From: Haloferula luteola
GTDB lineage: Bacteria > Verrucomicrobiota > Verrucomicrobiia > Verrucomicrobiales > Akkermansiaceae
Length of the DNA stretch: 64,000 nucleotides
NCBI RefSeq assembly: GCF_014201715.1
Contig: NZ_JACHFD010000012.1
Span: 62,001 to 126,000 of the forward strand
Direction of reading: 5' to 3'
How positions within the stretch are numbered: the stretch's first letter is position 1; every line of letters begins with the position of its first letter. This document shows, piece after piece, positions 1-8,800 of the stretch. Position numbers and translations under genes: made by a program. A model generated the notes under the pieces. The model saw nothing but the letters and a program-made list of their open reading frames with translations, did not search any database and was not told the origin of the DNA.

Positions 1-25
1 ATGGAGGGTAGCAGGGAAGTACAGC

Positions 26-793
26 TTAGACCGTAGCGCGAACGCGGAAGACGAGGCGTGAAATGGCGGCGTAGAGAAGGGCAATGCCGAGGAAGTAAGC
101 GAGGACGAGTGGGAATTCGCCGGGCTCAATGGCGCCGAGCTTGTAGCGCAATCGCTCGGTGGGATCGGCAAAGTGGTAGTGAGGGGAGGCGGCCCAGAGC
201 GTGCGGAGGAACGGGTTGCCATCGACCGAAATCAATTGTTTCACGTAGCCCACGCCATAGAGGCCGTAGAAGCTAAGGCCGGCGGTGATGACGAAGCCCG
301 ACACGGCACCAAAACGAGAAGCCACGGAGATCGCCATCATCAGAAGGGGCGCGATGACTGCGATGAATAGCACCCCATACTGAAAGTTGGTGGTGATCCA
401 CATGGCTTTCTCCTCGGCATTCGACGGGCTGGCCGCGAGCACGCACACGAGAGCGGCGGCAAGGCCCAGGGGAGCGACGTAGCTGAGGAGAGCCAGCCAG
501 ACCTCAAAAAGCTGACGGCCTGCTGAGGTGCCGAGGGTTTGGAAGTATTCTCCAAGTCCGGTTTGGGAGAGGCGCTCACCGACCTGGGAAGCGGAGTAGA
601 ATCCCCAGATCACGGCGGAGAGCCACGCCAGCGCCCACGCGGCTTGGGCGAGGGCGGGTTGGATGAGGACCGGGTTTTCCTCGGCGCTGGAAATCCGCGG
701 AAGAATGAAGGGGGCGACCAGCACCAGAAAGGCGCTGATGACCCAGGTCTTCTTGCGAAGGACGGTGAAGAGAGTAAGTCGAAAAAGACGCAT
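26..793 (-). CDS. ABC transporter permease-type membrane protein
   Basis: A 255-aa polytopic membrane protein. It has an N-terminal positively charged stretch and a first hydrophobic segment at about residues 17-32, then several more (about 50-65, 98-120, 138-160, 165-182, 228-248), giving roughly six membrane segments, typical of ABC-2 type permease subunits. It lies 9 nt downstream of an ABC ATPase gene on the same strand, so the two probably form one inner-membrane transporter. The substrate is unknown. There is no cysteine-rich or periplasmic binding domain. The call rests on topology and context rather than a strong family motif. The stop lies 25 nt from the window edge, so further operon members to the left cannot be seen. 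Confidence 0.7.
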   Translation of the reverse strand: MRLFRLTLFTVLRKKTWVISAFLVLVAPFILPRISSAEENPVLIQPALAQAAWALAWLSAVIWGFYSASQVGERLSQTGLGEYFQTLGTSAGRQLFEVWLALLSYVAPLGLAAALVCVLAASPSNAEEKAMWITTNFQYGVLFIAVIAPLLMMAISVASRFGAVSGFVITAGLSFYGLYGVGYVKQLISVDGNPFLRTLWAASPHYHFADPTERLRYKLGAIEPGEFPLVLAYFLGIALLYAAISRLVFRVRATV

Positions 794-802
794 CGGGGAC
801 AG

Positions 803-1453
803 TCAGTTCAAACGCGACTTGAGGGCTTGCCAGGTTTGTCCGGCTTGTTGGAGGTGGCGGAGGTGACCGCTTTCGATCACCAAGGCACTGGGCATGGGCA
901 TGGAATCGTAATCGGGATGGCAGCTGACGAGGCGAAGGATGTTGCCGCGGCCTTGCGTCCAGCGTTGCTCGAATTTTTCGCGAGCGAAGGCGTCGAGTCC
1001 GCTGAAGGGTTCGTCGAGGAGGAGAATCCCAGGAGTTTGCGGATCGGGGGAGAACTCGGCGACGATCAGAGAGGTTTTGCGGCGATTGCCCGTGGAGAGG
1101 TGGCCGAAGTTTTTGCGGAGATCGAGTTCGATGCTTTCGGCAAGTTCGATGGCCTCGGCGAGTCGGGGACCGGGAATGAGTGCTTTGAAAATGGTGCGCG
1201 CATTCAACTCGCCGTCGAAAGTGAGGTTCTCCGGGAGGTACTGCATGACCCCCTCGCGGATGATCTTCCCTTTCAGCGGGCGGAGGCTGCGGGCGATGGT
1301 GCGCAGGAGGGTCGTTTTGCCGCGTCCGTTCCTGGCCAATAGGAAATGAGTGCCCTTGCCGAGTTCAATGCTGGACTCGGTGGCGGCCAGGGGAGTGCGG
1401 TATCCGATCGTCAAGCCCGGACAGAGCTCTAGCTTGGGTGAAGGCAAAGCCAT
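803..1453 (-). CDS. ABC transporter ATP-binding protein with atypical P-loop
   Basis: A 216-aa ABC ATPase, short for the family (230-300 aa). Walker A is ARNGRGKTT at residues 40-48, where the first glycine of the usual GxxGxGKT is replaced by alanine. The signature is LSTGN in place of LSGGQ. Walker B with the catalytic glutamate is ILLLDEP, followed by the D-loop SGLD, and the H-loop histidine is in VSCHPD. ATP hydrolysis therefore looks possible despite the divergent loop. It sits directly upstream of the membrane protein at 26-793 and would energise it. CcmA-like and multidrug/ABC-2 ATPases are the closest matches by eye. The start ATG at 1453 is the first methionine and faces the purM promoter region divergently. 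Confidence 0.85.
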   Translation of the reverse strand: MALPSPKLELCPGLTIGYRTPLAATESSIELGKGTHFLLARNGRGKTTLLRTIARSLRPLKGKIIREGVMQYLPENLTFDGELNARTIFKALIPGPRLAEAIELAESIELDLRKNFGHLSTGNRRKTSLIVAEFSPDPQTPGILLLDEPFSGLDAFAREKFEQRWTQGRGNILRLVSCHPDYDSMPMPSALVIESGHLRHLQQAGQTWQALKSRLN

Positions 1454-1768
1454 GGGAATGGGCGGGGGGTGACCGCGCTTTTAGTTAGGTTTGCCAAAAT
1501 ATCAAGAAATTTTAGCCTCACGGATCAGGGAAAGACCGTGAAGTTTCTGAGATTGAGCGGATCGGCCGGGGGAAAGATTTTTTGAAGGTTAAAAAAATCG
1601 GAATGAGTTCGCAGGATTTTGGGTGGCGATGAGGCTGGAGATGGGTTTTTTTAAAAAGTGGCGGACGGGATGCGTGGAAGTACGCGATCCGGAGGATAAG
1701 GTGGACGGTCTTTTCTTCGTGACGGGTGCGGGGGGGGCTGTCACAACCCCGCCACCAGCAGCGAGCGC
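1454..1768. other. Divergent intergenic region before purM, with a small ORF
   Basis: This 315-bp region separates the ABC operon from the purine genes and should hold promoters for both directions. No rRNA, tRNA or clear riboswitch fold was seen. It contains AT-rich stretches around 1485-1515 and 1577-1602. A 47-codon open frame on the plus strand starts at ATG 1641 and runs through the purM start codon to a stop at 1782-1784. It could be a leader peptide or chance, and its purine-run start context gives no well-spaced ribosome binding site. Confidence 0.4.
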
Positions 1769-2764
1769 ATGGCCGGAAAATTGACTTACCAGCAAGCGGG
1801 GGTGGACACGCGGAGGGCAGCAGCCCTTGTCGGGGACATCCGGAGTCACGTGGAGCGGACCCAGCAACAGCGGAAGCTCATGGGAGCTTTCGGCTTGTTT
1901 GCCGCCGCCTACGATTTGAGTGCTTATCGCCAACCCGTCATGGTGACCGGTTGCGATGGCGTCGGGACGAAGCTTGAGTTGTTACTCGAGCACGATCTTC
2001 TTGAGATCGCCGGCAAGGACCTGGTGGCGATGAGTGTGAACGACATTCTGACCACCGGGGGAGATCCTTTGCTGTTTCTCGACTACATTGGCATTGCCGC
2101 ATTGGACGAGGATCGCATCACTCGCCTGATCGGGGGGATGGCGGACTACCTTGAGGCGTGCCAGTGCATTCTGGCGGGCGGCGAGACGGCGGAGATGCCG
2201 GGGATTGTGCCTGAGGGCGTGATTGAGCTGTCCGGATTCTGCATTGGCTGTGTGGAGAAGAGTGAGATGATCGACCCCACGACCATTGCGGTTGGGGATG
2301 TGTTGATTGGTTACGCCTCTGACAGCATTCACGCCAACGGATGGAGCTTGGTGCGGCGGGTTTTACGGGAGTTTCCGGAAGAGGTGACGGAGGAAGAACT
2401 TCATGCCTGGTTGCAGCCGACACGGCTTTATCACGACGTGGTGAACGGTCTTCGTGCGGGGCAGGTGGTGCCCAAAGCGATGGCTCACATTACGGGGGGA
2501 GGGTTGCCGGAGAATCTTGAGCGACTTTTCCGCGGCTGCGGAGCGGACTTGGAGATTCCTGCTTGGAACCTTCCAGGTATTGAGAAGCTTTATCGGCACG
2601 TGGATCCGGAAGATCGGTTCCACACCTTCAACATGGGAATAGGTTGGGTGGCGATTGTTTCGCCAGACCAAGTCGATGCCGCTCTTTCGGCCGGGCCGGG
2701 TGGAGTGGTGATCGGAACCATGGTGGAGCAAGAAGGCGTGCGCGTCCGGGTTTCCGGCGAGTGA
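1769..2764 (+). CDS. purM: Phosphoribosylformylglycinamidine cyclo-ligase (AIR synthetase)
   Basis: A 331-aa AIR synthetase. It catalyses the ATP-dependent closure of formylglycinamidine ribonucleotide to aminoimidazole ribonucleotide, the fifth step of de novo purine synthesis in the cytoplasm. The characteristic segments are present: YQQAGVD near the N terminus, CDGVGTKLE at about residues 63-71, the glycine-rich GGETAEMPG loop and the C-terminal THTFNMGIG-like segment (FHTFNMGIGW). Length matches the family (about 340-350 aa), slightly short. The gene is followed after 7 nt by purF, so two purine genes are probably co-transcribed. Confidence 0.95.
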   Translation: MAGKLTYQQAGVDTRRAAALVGDIRSHVERTQQQRKLMGAFGLFAAAYDLSAYRQPVMVTGCDGVGTKLELLLEHDLLEIAGKDLVAMSVNDILTTGGDPLLFLDYIGIAALDEDRITRLIGGMADYLEACQCILAGGETAEMPGIVPEGVIELSGFCIGCVEKSEMIDPTTIAVGDVLIGYASDSIHANGWSLVRRVLREFPEEVTEEELHAWLQPTRLYHDVVNGLRAGQVVPKAMAHITGGGLPENLERLFRGCGADLEIPAWNLPGIEKLYRHVDPEDRFHTFNMGIGWVAIVSPDQVDAALSAGPGGVVIGTMVEQEGVRVRVSGE

Positions 2765-2771
2765 TGAAGCC

Positions 2772-4697
2772 ATGAGTGATTTTCTCAAACACGAGTGCGG
2801 GATCGCTGCCGTGCGATTGCGCAAGCCGTTGGCTTACTACAAAGATCGTTACGGAACGGCTCTGTGGGGCTTCAATAAGCTGTTTCTCCTGATGGAGAAG
2901 CAGCACAACCGCGGGCAGGACGGCATCGGCATTGGTTCGAGTAAGATCGGCATGCCGCTCGGGGATCCGTATGTTTTCCGTCGACGCAGTGCGGAGAAGG
3001 ATGCTCTGGCGAATGTCTTCCGGAAGGAGATGAAGGCCTTCCATAAGATGGTACGGAAGGGCCTTCTCGATCCGGAGAATCCCGAAGATGTGAAGCGGAA
3101 GTTCGACTTCGGCGGAGAGATCCTGATTGGGCATTTGCGCTACGGAACGTCCGGGGGATTCGAGGAGGGTTCCTGCCACCCGTACTTGCGCCGCAGCAAT
3201 TGGCCCACCCGAACCTTGATGGTGATGGGCAATTTCAACATGACAAATGCCGGTCAGTTGAACCGGGTACTTATTGAACGGGGTCAGCATCCAGTTTTTG
3301 GAACCGACACTCAAACGGTGCTCGAGGAGATCGGGTTCCATCTCGATGAAGAACACACCGATCTTTATCGCGAATTGCGCGACAAAGGGGTCGATGGGTC
3401 CGACATTCCGAATTTGATTTCCGAGCGGCTCGACTTGGTCGATCTGGTACGGCGATCGGCGGGTCAGTGGGATGGAGGCTATGCCATCTGTGGAGTGGTT
3501 GGAAACGGCGACATGTTCGTCATGCGCGATCCCCATGGGATCCGCCCTTGCCACATGCTGGTGACGGACGAAGTGATTGCCTTTGCTTCGGAGCGGGTGC
3601 CGTTGATGACGGTGTTCGAAGCTTCCGAAGATCAAGTCCAGTCGTTGGAGCCGGGATCGGTGGTGACGATCAAATCGGACGGAACCAAGATTGAGGCGAG
3701 ATTCGCCGAGGAAGGGCCGATCTACCCCTGCTCATTCGAGAGGATTTATTTCTCTCGTGGCAACGATCCGGAGATCTACAAGGAGCGCAAAAAGATGGGC
3801 GCTGCCCTCGTCCCGCAGGTCGTCGATGCGATCGGTGGGGCGGTGGACAAGGCGGTTTTCTCTTTCATCCCCAACACGGCGGAGACGGCGTGGTACGGCT
3901 TGATGGATGGTCTCCGGATGTTTCGCCGGGAAGAGGTTCGAGAGGCCCTGCTCAAGGCGATGGAGGAGGGGAATCTTGACTCCTCCATGATCGACGAGCT
4001 CGTGATGCGGAATTGGCCGCGGGGAGAGAAAATCGCCCACAAGGACATCAAGATGCGCACCTTCATTGCGCAGGAGAAGGGTCGCGATCAGCTGGTTTCC
4101 CACGTTTATGACATCACCTACGGGATGGTGGAAGAGGGGGATGCTTTGGTCGCTTTGGACGACTCGATTGTTCGCGGCACGACTCTGAAGAAGTCGATTC
4201 TCAAGATTCTGGCCCGCACCCATCCTCGTAAGATCGTGGTCTGCTCGACGGCTCCACAGATTCGATATCCCGATTGCTACGGCATCGATATGTCGGAGTT
4301 GGGCAAGTTCATTGCCTTCCAGGCTGCGGTGGCTCTGCATCGAAAGGCGGGGCGGCAGTCCTTGCTCGACGAGGTGTACGATGATTGCCGTCGAGAGCTT
4401 TCGAAGCCTCCTTCTGAAATGCGCAATGCGGTGAAGAAGGTCTACGCTGCGTTTTCCGATGAGGAGATTTCGGCAGAGATCAGTCGCATGGTGACGCCTG
4501 AGGAATGCGATTGGAAGGGGGATGTCCAAGTCCTGTTCCAGACGATCGAGAACCTCCACGAGGCGATCGGCGGGCCCTGCGGGGATTGGTATTTCACAGG
4601 CAATTACCCCACTGCGGGTGGATTTGCCACCGTCAACGCCGCGTATTTGCGTTGGTATGACGGGGTAGGTGGTCGCAGTTACGACCTCCCCCTTTGA
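2772..4697 (+). CDS. purF: Amidophosphoribosyltransferase, long form
   Basis: A 641-aa glutamine PRPP amidotransferase that commits PRPP to purine synthesis. The N-terminal class II glutamine amidotransferase domain has the nucleophile Cys9 (KHECGIAAV). An eight-residue leader would have to be removed for this Cys to become N-terminal, as in Bacillus PurF. The RGQDG segment (about residues 43-47) and the RYGTSG segment follow. The C-terminal phosphoribosyltransferase domain has the PRPP loop VALDDSIVRGTT at about residues 460-471. The protein is about 130 aa longer than E. coli PurF, as in Bacteroidetes/Verrucomicrobia-type enzymes. The extra length lies in insertions within the amidotransferase half and a C-terminal tail. 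It is in an operon with purM upstream and overlaps dus downstream. Confidence 0.92.
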   Translation: MSDFLKHECGIAAVRLRKPLAYYKDRYGTALWGFNKLFLLMEKQHNRGQDGIGIGSSKIGMPLGDPYVFRRRSAEKDALANVFRKEMKAFHKMVRKGLLDPENPEDVKRKFDFGGEILIGHLRYGTSGGFEEGSCHPYLRRSNWPTRTLMVMGNFNMTNAGQLNRVLIERGQHPVFGTDTQTVLEEIGFHLDEEHTDLYRELRDKGVDGSDIPNLISERLDLVDLVRRSAGQWDGGYAICGVVGNGDMFVMRDPHGIRPCHMLVTDEVIAFASERVPLMTVFEASEDQVQSLEPGSVVTIKSDGTKIEARFAEEGPIYPCSFERIYFSRGNDPEIYKERKKMGAALVPQVVDAIGGAVDKAVFSFIPNTAETAWYGLMDGLRMFRREEVREALLKAMEEGNLDSSMIDELVMRNWPRGEKIAHKDIKMRTFIAQEKGRDQLVSHVYDITYGMVEEGDALVALDDSIVRGTTLKKSILKILARTHPRKIVVCSTAPQIRYPDCYGIDMSELGKFIAFQAAVALHRKAGRQSLLDEVYDDCRRELSKPPSEMRNAVKKVYAAFSDEEISAEISRMVTPEECDWKGDVQVLFQTIENLHEAIGGPCGDWYFTGNYPTAGGFATVNAAYLRWYDGVGGRSYDLPL

Positions 4698-5740
4698 TGA
4701 TTTCGCGGGGTTGCGCGTCGGGCTCTCGGTCCGTAGGTTCCGGCGTGCTCTCCTGGTTCGAAAACGACGCGTTTCCTCTCTACCTCGCCCCCATGGCTGG
4801 GGTCACCGATGTCGTGTTCCGGCAAATCTGCAAGGAGCTGGGTGCGGATGTGATGGTCACCGAGTTTGTTTCGGCGGAAGGGATCATGCAGGCGGACGAG
4901 CGAACGAGGAAGTATACCGAGTTCACGGATGAGCAGCGTCCCGTCGGCGTGCAGCTATTTGGAGCTGACGGCGTGCGGATGGGCGAAGCGGCGCGGAAGG
5001 TGGTGGAGTGGAAGCGCCCGGATTTCATCGATATCAATTTTGGTTGCCCGGTCAACAAGGTGGTCTCGAAGAACGGTGGGTCTTCGCTGTTGAAGGACTG
5101 CCCGTTGTTGGAGAGTGTGGCACGGGGCGTCGCCGAAGCCTGTGAGGGCGTGGTGCCGGTGACCGCAAAAATCCGGATTGGGTGGGATGAAAAGACCATC
5201 AATGCGGTGGATGTCAGTCGGCGTCTTGAAGACTGTGGGATGCAGGCGATTGCGATCCACGGGCGAACCCGGTCGCAGGGGTATGGTGGGGAGGCTTGTT
5301 GGGAAACGATTGATGCCTGCGCGAGGGCGGTCACGGTTCCGGTGATTGGCAACGGCGACATCAGCTGTGGTGAAGATGTCGCCCGGAGGCAGCGCGAAAC
5401 TGCGGTCAGCGGGGTCATGATCGGGCGGGCTGCGATGCAAAATCCATGGGTTTTTCAAGAGGCGAAGCACTTCCTCCGAACAGGGAATGCGCTCCCTGGC
5501 GTTCCTCTGGAGGAGCGTTGGCAGTTGGTGATGCGCCACTGCCGGTTGGCGGCGGAAAGCCGCCGCTATGGGACTGAGCGGCATGCCATCATGGCGATGC
5601 GGGCGCGTTTGATGGCTTATTGCAAGGGGTTTCCCGGAGCGAAGGAACTGCGACAACGATTGGCGAAGGTGGAAAGTGTCGCCCAGGTCGAGGAGATCGC
5701 CGAGTGGTCCATGTCCCACCCAGCGGGAGAAGTGGCTTAG
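4697..5740 (+). CDS. dus: tRNA-dihydrouridine synthase
   Basis: A 347-aa flavin-dependent Dus enzyme reducing uridine to dihydrouridine in the D-loop of tRNA. The TIM-barrel starts with LAPMAGVTDVVFR, where FMN-binding residues lie. The catalytic cysteine is in NFGCPVNKVV, and the conserved lysine lies in VTAKIRIGW. IAIHGRTR and the phosphate-binding VIGNGDI / GVMIGRAAMQNPW segments follow. The ATG at 4697 shares its A with the purF stop (TGATG), so translation is probably coupled. A TTG one codon upstream is an alternative. The first about 30 residues (MMISRGCASGS onward) are not conserved-looking, so a later start is possible but no better candidate is seen. Confidence 0.92.
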   Translation: MISRGCASGSRSVGSGVLSWFENDAFPLYLAPMAGVTDVVFRQICKELGADVMVTEFVSAEGIMQADERTRKYTEFTDEQRPVGVQLFGADGVRMGEAARKVVEWKRPDFIDINFGCPVNKVVSKNGGSSLLKDCPLLESVARGVAEACEGVVPVTAKIRIGWDEKTINAVDVSRRLEDCGMQAIAIHGRTRSQGYGGEACWETIDACARAVTVPVIGNGDISCGEDVARRQRETAVSGVMIGRAAMQNPWVFQEAKHFLRTGNALPGVPLEERWQLVMRHCRLAAESRRYGTERHAIMAMRARLMAYCKGFPGAKELRQRLAKVESVAQVEEIAEWSMSHPAGEVA

Positions 5741-5810
5741 CGGTCAGTTCAGGCCCTCGCTCAAGGTGCCCCCGAACTCCGCGAGTTTTCAGGGGCGATA
5801 GGCATGGGGG

Positions 5811-8800
5811 TTAGGGTTCGCTGACGCGGAGCCGGAAATACTGATGTGCGGTGTCACCGGTGGGAGCGGGGATTTCCTCAAGTTCCGGTTCTGATCCGTA
5901 GCTGTAGACATTTTCGGAAGCATCCCATGAGAGCCAGGAGCTGAGGTCGCTACTCGTCTCGATGTCGTAGATCCGAAAGGGTTGGCGGGTGAAGCGAAGT
6001 TGGCCGCTTTCCCAGACAAGCGGCGTGGATTGAACTCCAGAGAGGGGCCCGCTTCCGAGCAGGAACTCATCGTGGTTGCTGCGTCCATCGCCGTCGTCAT
6101 CCGCGTCGCGGGGGCCCGAGACTCCGTTCATCTGGGCCCAGTCGTCATAGAGGCGATCTTCTGGAAGTCCGCTCTGAATCCATTCAGTGAGGAGAGCGAT
6201 GCCTTCAGGATCGATTTCGGCGGAGGCCAGAGGTGGCATTCTAGTGAACCCATTGGTGGCTGCCGCTCTTTGGAGGATCACGCTGTGGAGGGCGTCGCCC
6301 GGAACGATGTATTTGTTCAGGCTACTGCCGATGTTTTGAACGGGCGGGACATTGATGATGCCGGTTTCCTCCAGGCTGAGTTGTTCCCGGCCGTCCCAGA
6401 ATCCACTGACGCTTCCACCTTGGTGATGGCAATAGGCGCAGTTCACATCCAGGTAGGAGCGGACGCGCTGTTCAAGGGGATATTGCGTTTCGTCTGGCCG
6501 GACGTGAAAAGCCAAGGTCGTGGAGTCGTAGGGGGTGTTGGAGAAGTAACCGCCAGCGGAGAGCAAATCGAGCTGGTTGCCGGTCATGCCGGCCATGGTG
6601 AAGGTGTGGTTCAACTGACGAGTGTAGAATGAAAGTGGGCGTCCATCGTGACAAGTGAGGCAGCTGGTTCGTCCGGGAATGGTCCAATGCTGGGTATGCG
6701 GGGTGCCGTGATCGTCGATCTCAAGATCGAATTCGGCCCCGGCGTCCTCGACGAGGTAGGCTTCGCTGCTATCGTCGTTCCAGCGGTAGCTTACGCCATA
6801 AACGCCATCGTCAGTTTTGACGAGGACTCGGGTTTCAATGCGTTTGTGGGTGGATGGATCGTCGCGAGTCAGAGCGAGGTCGAAATGTTTCACCCACACC
6901 ATCCCGCTGGGATAGGTCCAGGGGCCCTCTTCTTGCCAGGTCATTTGGCTGGTCCCATCTGGAATGCCGAACCAGCGAGTTTTCTCGGCGTAGTCGCTCC
7001 AGAATCGAAGGTTGGGCTCAACGGGGAGCATCCCCGGTGCGGGAGAAAGGTCGGAGAGATCGGCGAACAGTCCGGTTTCGCTGAGGGTTTGTGGAAAGCC
7101 GGCGGTAAGATCGCTGCCTGAAGTCAGACGCATGATTTTTCCGGTGAGGTAGGCGCAGAAGAGGATGTCCTGATTCGAGGGGTCGACTCCCATGGAGGAG
7201 AAGACTCCGTAGGCACCGGCAAGTCCGGCGATGCGGGAGGTGGAACCGGTCGTGGTGTCCATCTGCCAAACGTGGCCCGAAGTGGAATCGCAGAAGATGT
7301 AGGTGCCGTAGAGATCGGGAAAACGTGAGCCGCGATAAACCGAGCCTCCGCAAACCGAGTTGCCTTTGAAATTCGCATCTCCTCCTTCGATTGCCGTATG
7401 AACGTATTCGTAGATGGGGTCGGTGCTGGTCCAGTCGGTGGGGGCCGTTCCGAGGGAGCCATTGAAATCGTGTGCTCCTTCGCGATAGGCCCAACCGTAG
7501 TTCACTCCGCGTTCGATTTTATCGATTTCCTCGTAGGTAACTTGTCCGACATCGCCTGCCCAGAGATCTCCGGTTGCGGAGTCGAAAGACATTCGCCAAA
7601 CGTGACGCAGGCCGGTCGCCCAGAATTCGGTGCGGACGGTGCCGGTGACCGGGCTGCCATTGTAGGTGCCGTCCCAGTCACCGCCGAGATTGGTGGAGAC
7701 AAAGGGATTGTCGATGGGGACCTCGTAGGCGGCATGTCCATTGTGAAGGATGACTGCATCGTGGGCATTCGGAGGAAGGCTGTCATCGTCCGATCCCGTT
7801 CCATCGGCTTCGGTGTTGTCTTCGGCTTCGAGATCGACATCGAGGCGGAAAATGCCGCTGAAGAAATCGCCATCGATCTTCTGGCTGTTGAGCTGGCCTC
7901 GTGGGGCGTTCTCTTCGTCGCCCGCTGCGTAGTAAAGGTAGCCGTCGGGGCCAAAGTGGAGGTCGCCTCCATTGTGGTTCGCGCCCTCATCCAGTTGTTC
8001 GATGAGTACGACTTGAGAGTTGGGATCAGCGACGGTGGGATCGTCAGGATCCGCCTCAAAGCGGGCAATTCTCTGGTAGTAGGAGCCCCCGTTTTTGCGA
8101 ATGGTGTAGGCGACGAAAAAGGTACGGTTGTTGGCGTAATTTGGGTGGAAGGCGAGTCCGAGGAGCCCGTGTTCAGCATTTCCGCCACCTTCGATGGTTT
8201 CGGGTTCGGTGCCTATGGGGGCATTGGCGACGACTTGCTGGAGATCGAGGAAGAGGTTCTTCGCAGGGCTGAGTGAGCTGACGTCGTCCACCCTTTGGAT
8301 TTTCGCCATGCGCTCACAAACGTAGAGCTGGCGGGCATCGCCAGGTAGGGAGGTGAGGCATAGGGGCTCGTTGAACGTGAGTCCTGGTAGGGCATCGACG
8401 AGATCCCAGGCGGTGGATGGAGGGGATGAAGGCATCGACCATTCGGGGTTGGCGATGCGCAAGGAAGTGGTGAGGGAGATGTGGACGGTGGCGACATTGG
8501 AGGTCCCGCCCAGGTTGGCCACTGTGTAGGTGAGGACGTCGCTGGGAAATTCGGAGCCGTCATGGGTGTAGAGAATGGTGCCATCGGCGTGAACTTCGGC
8601 GGTGCCGTGCGCCGGGGCCGTGAGGATGGTGAGGGTGGTCGAGTCGGGACTCCCCGAATCGTTGGCGGTCACGGGGATTCGAACCTTTTGTCCGGGGTGG
8701 AGGGTGGATGAGTCGTCGAGCGCCACGGGAGGGTCGTATGAAGTGTCCGCACCGGCCTCTAGGGAGGCCTTGATTTCAGCGAGCGAAACGGCGCGATCGT

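Noticed and set aside
8673-8685. GGGGATTCGAACC resembles a tRNA T-arm on the minus strand
   Set aside because: It lies within the coding sequence of the giant secreted protein, and no matching acceptor or anticodon stem can be drawn at the right distance.
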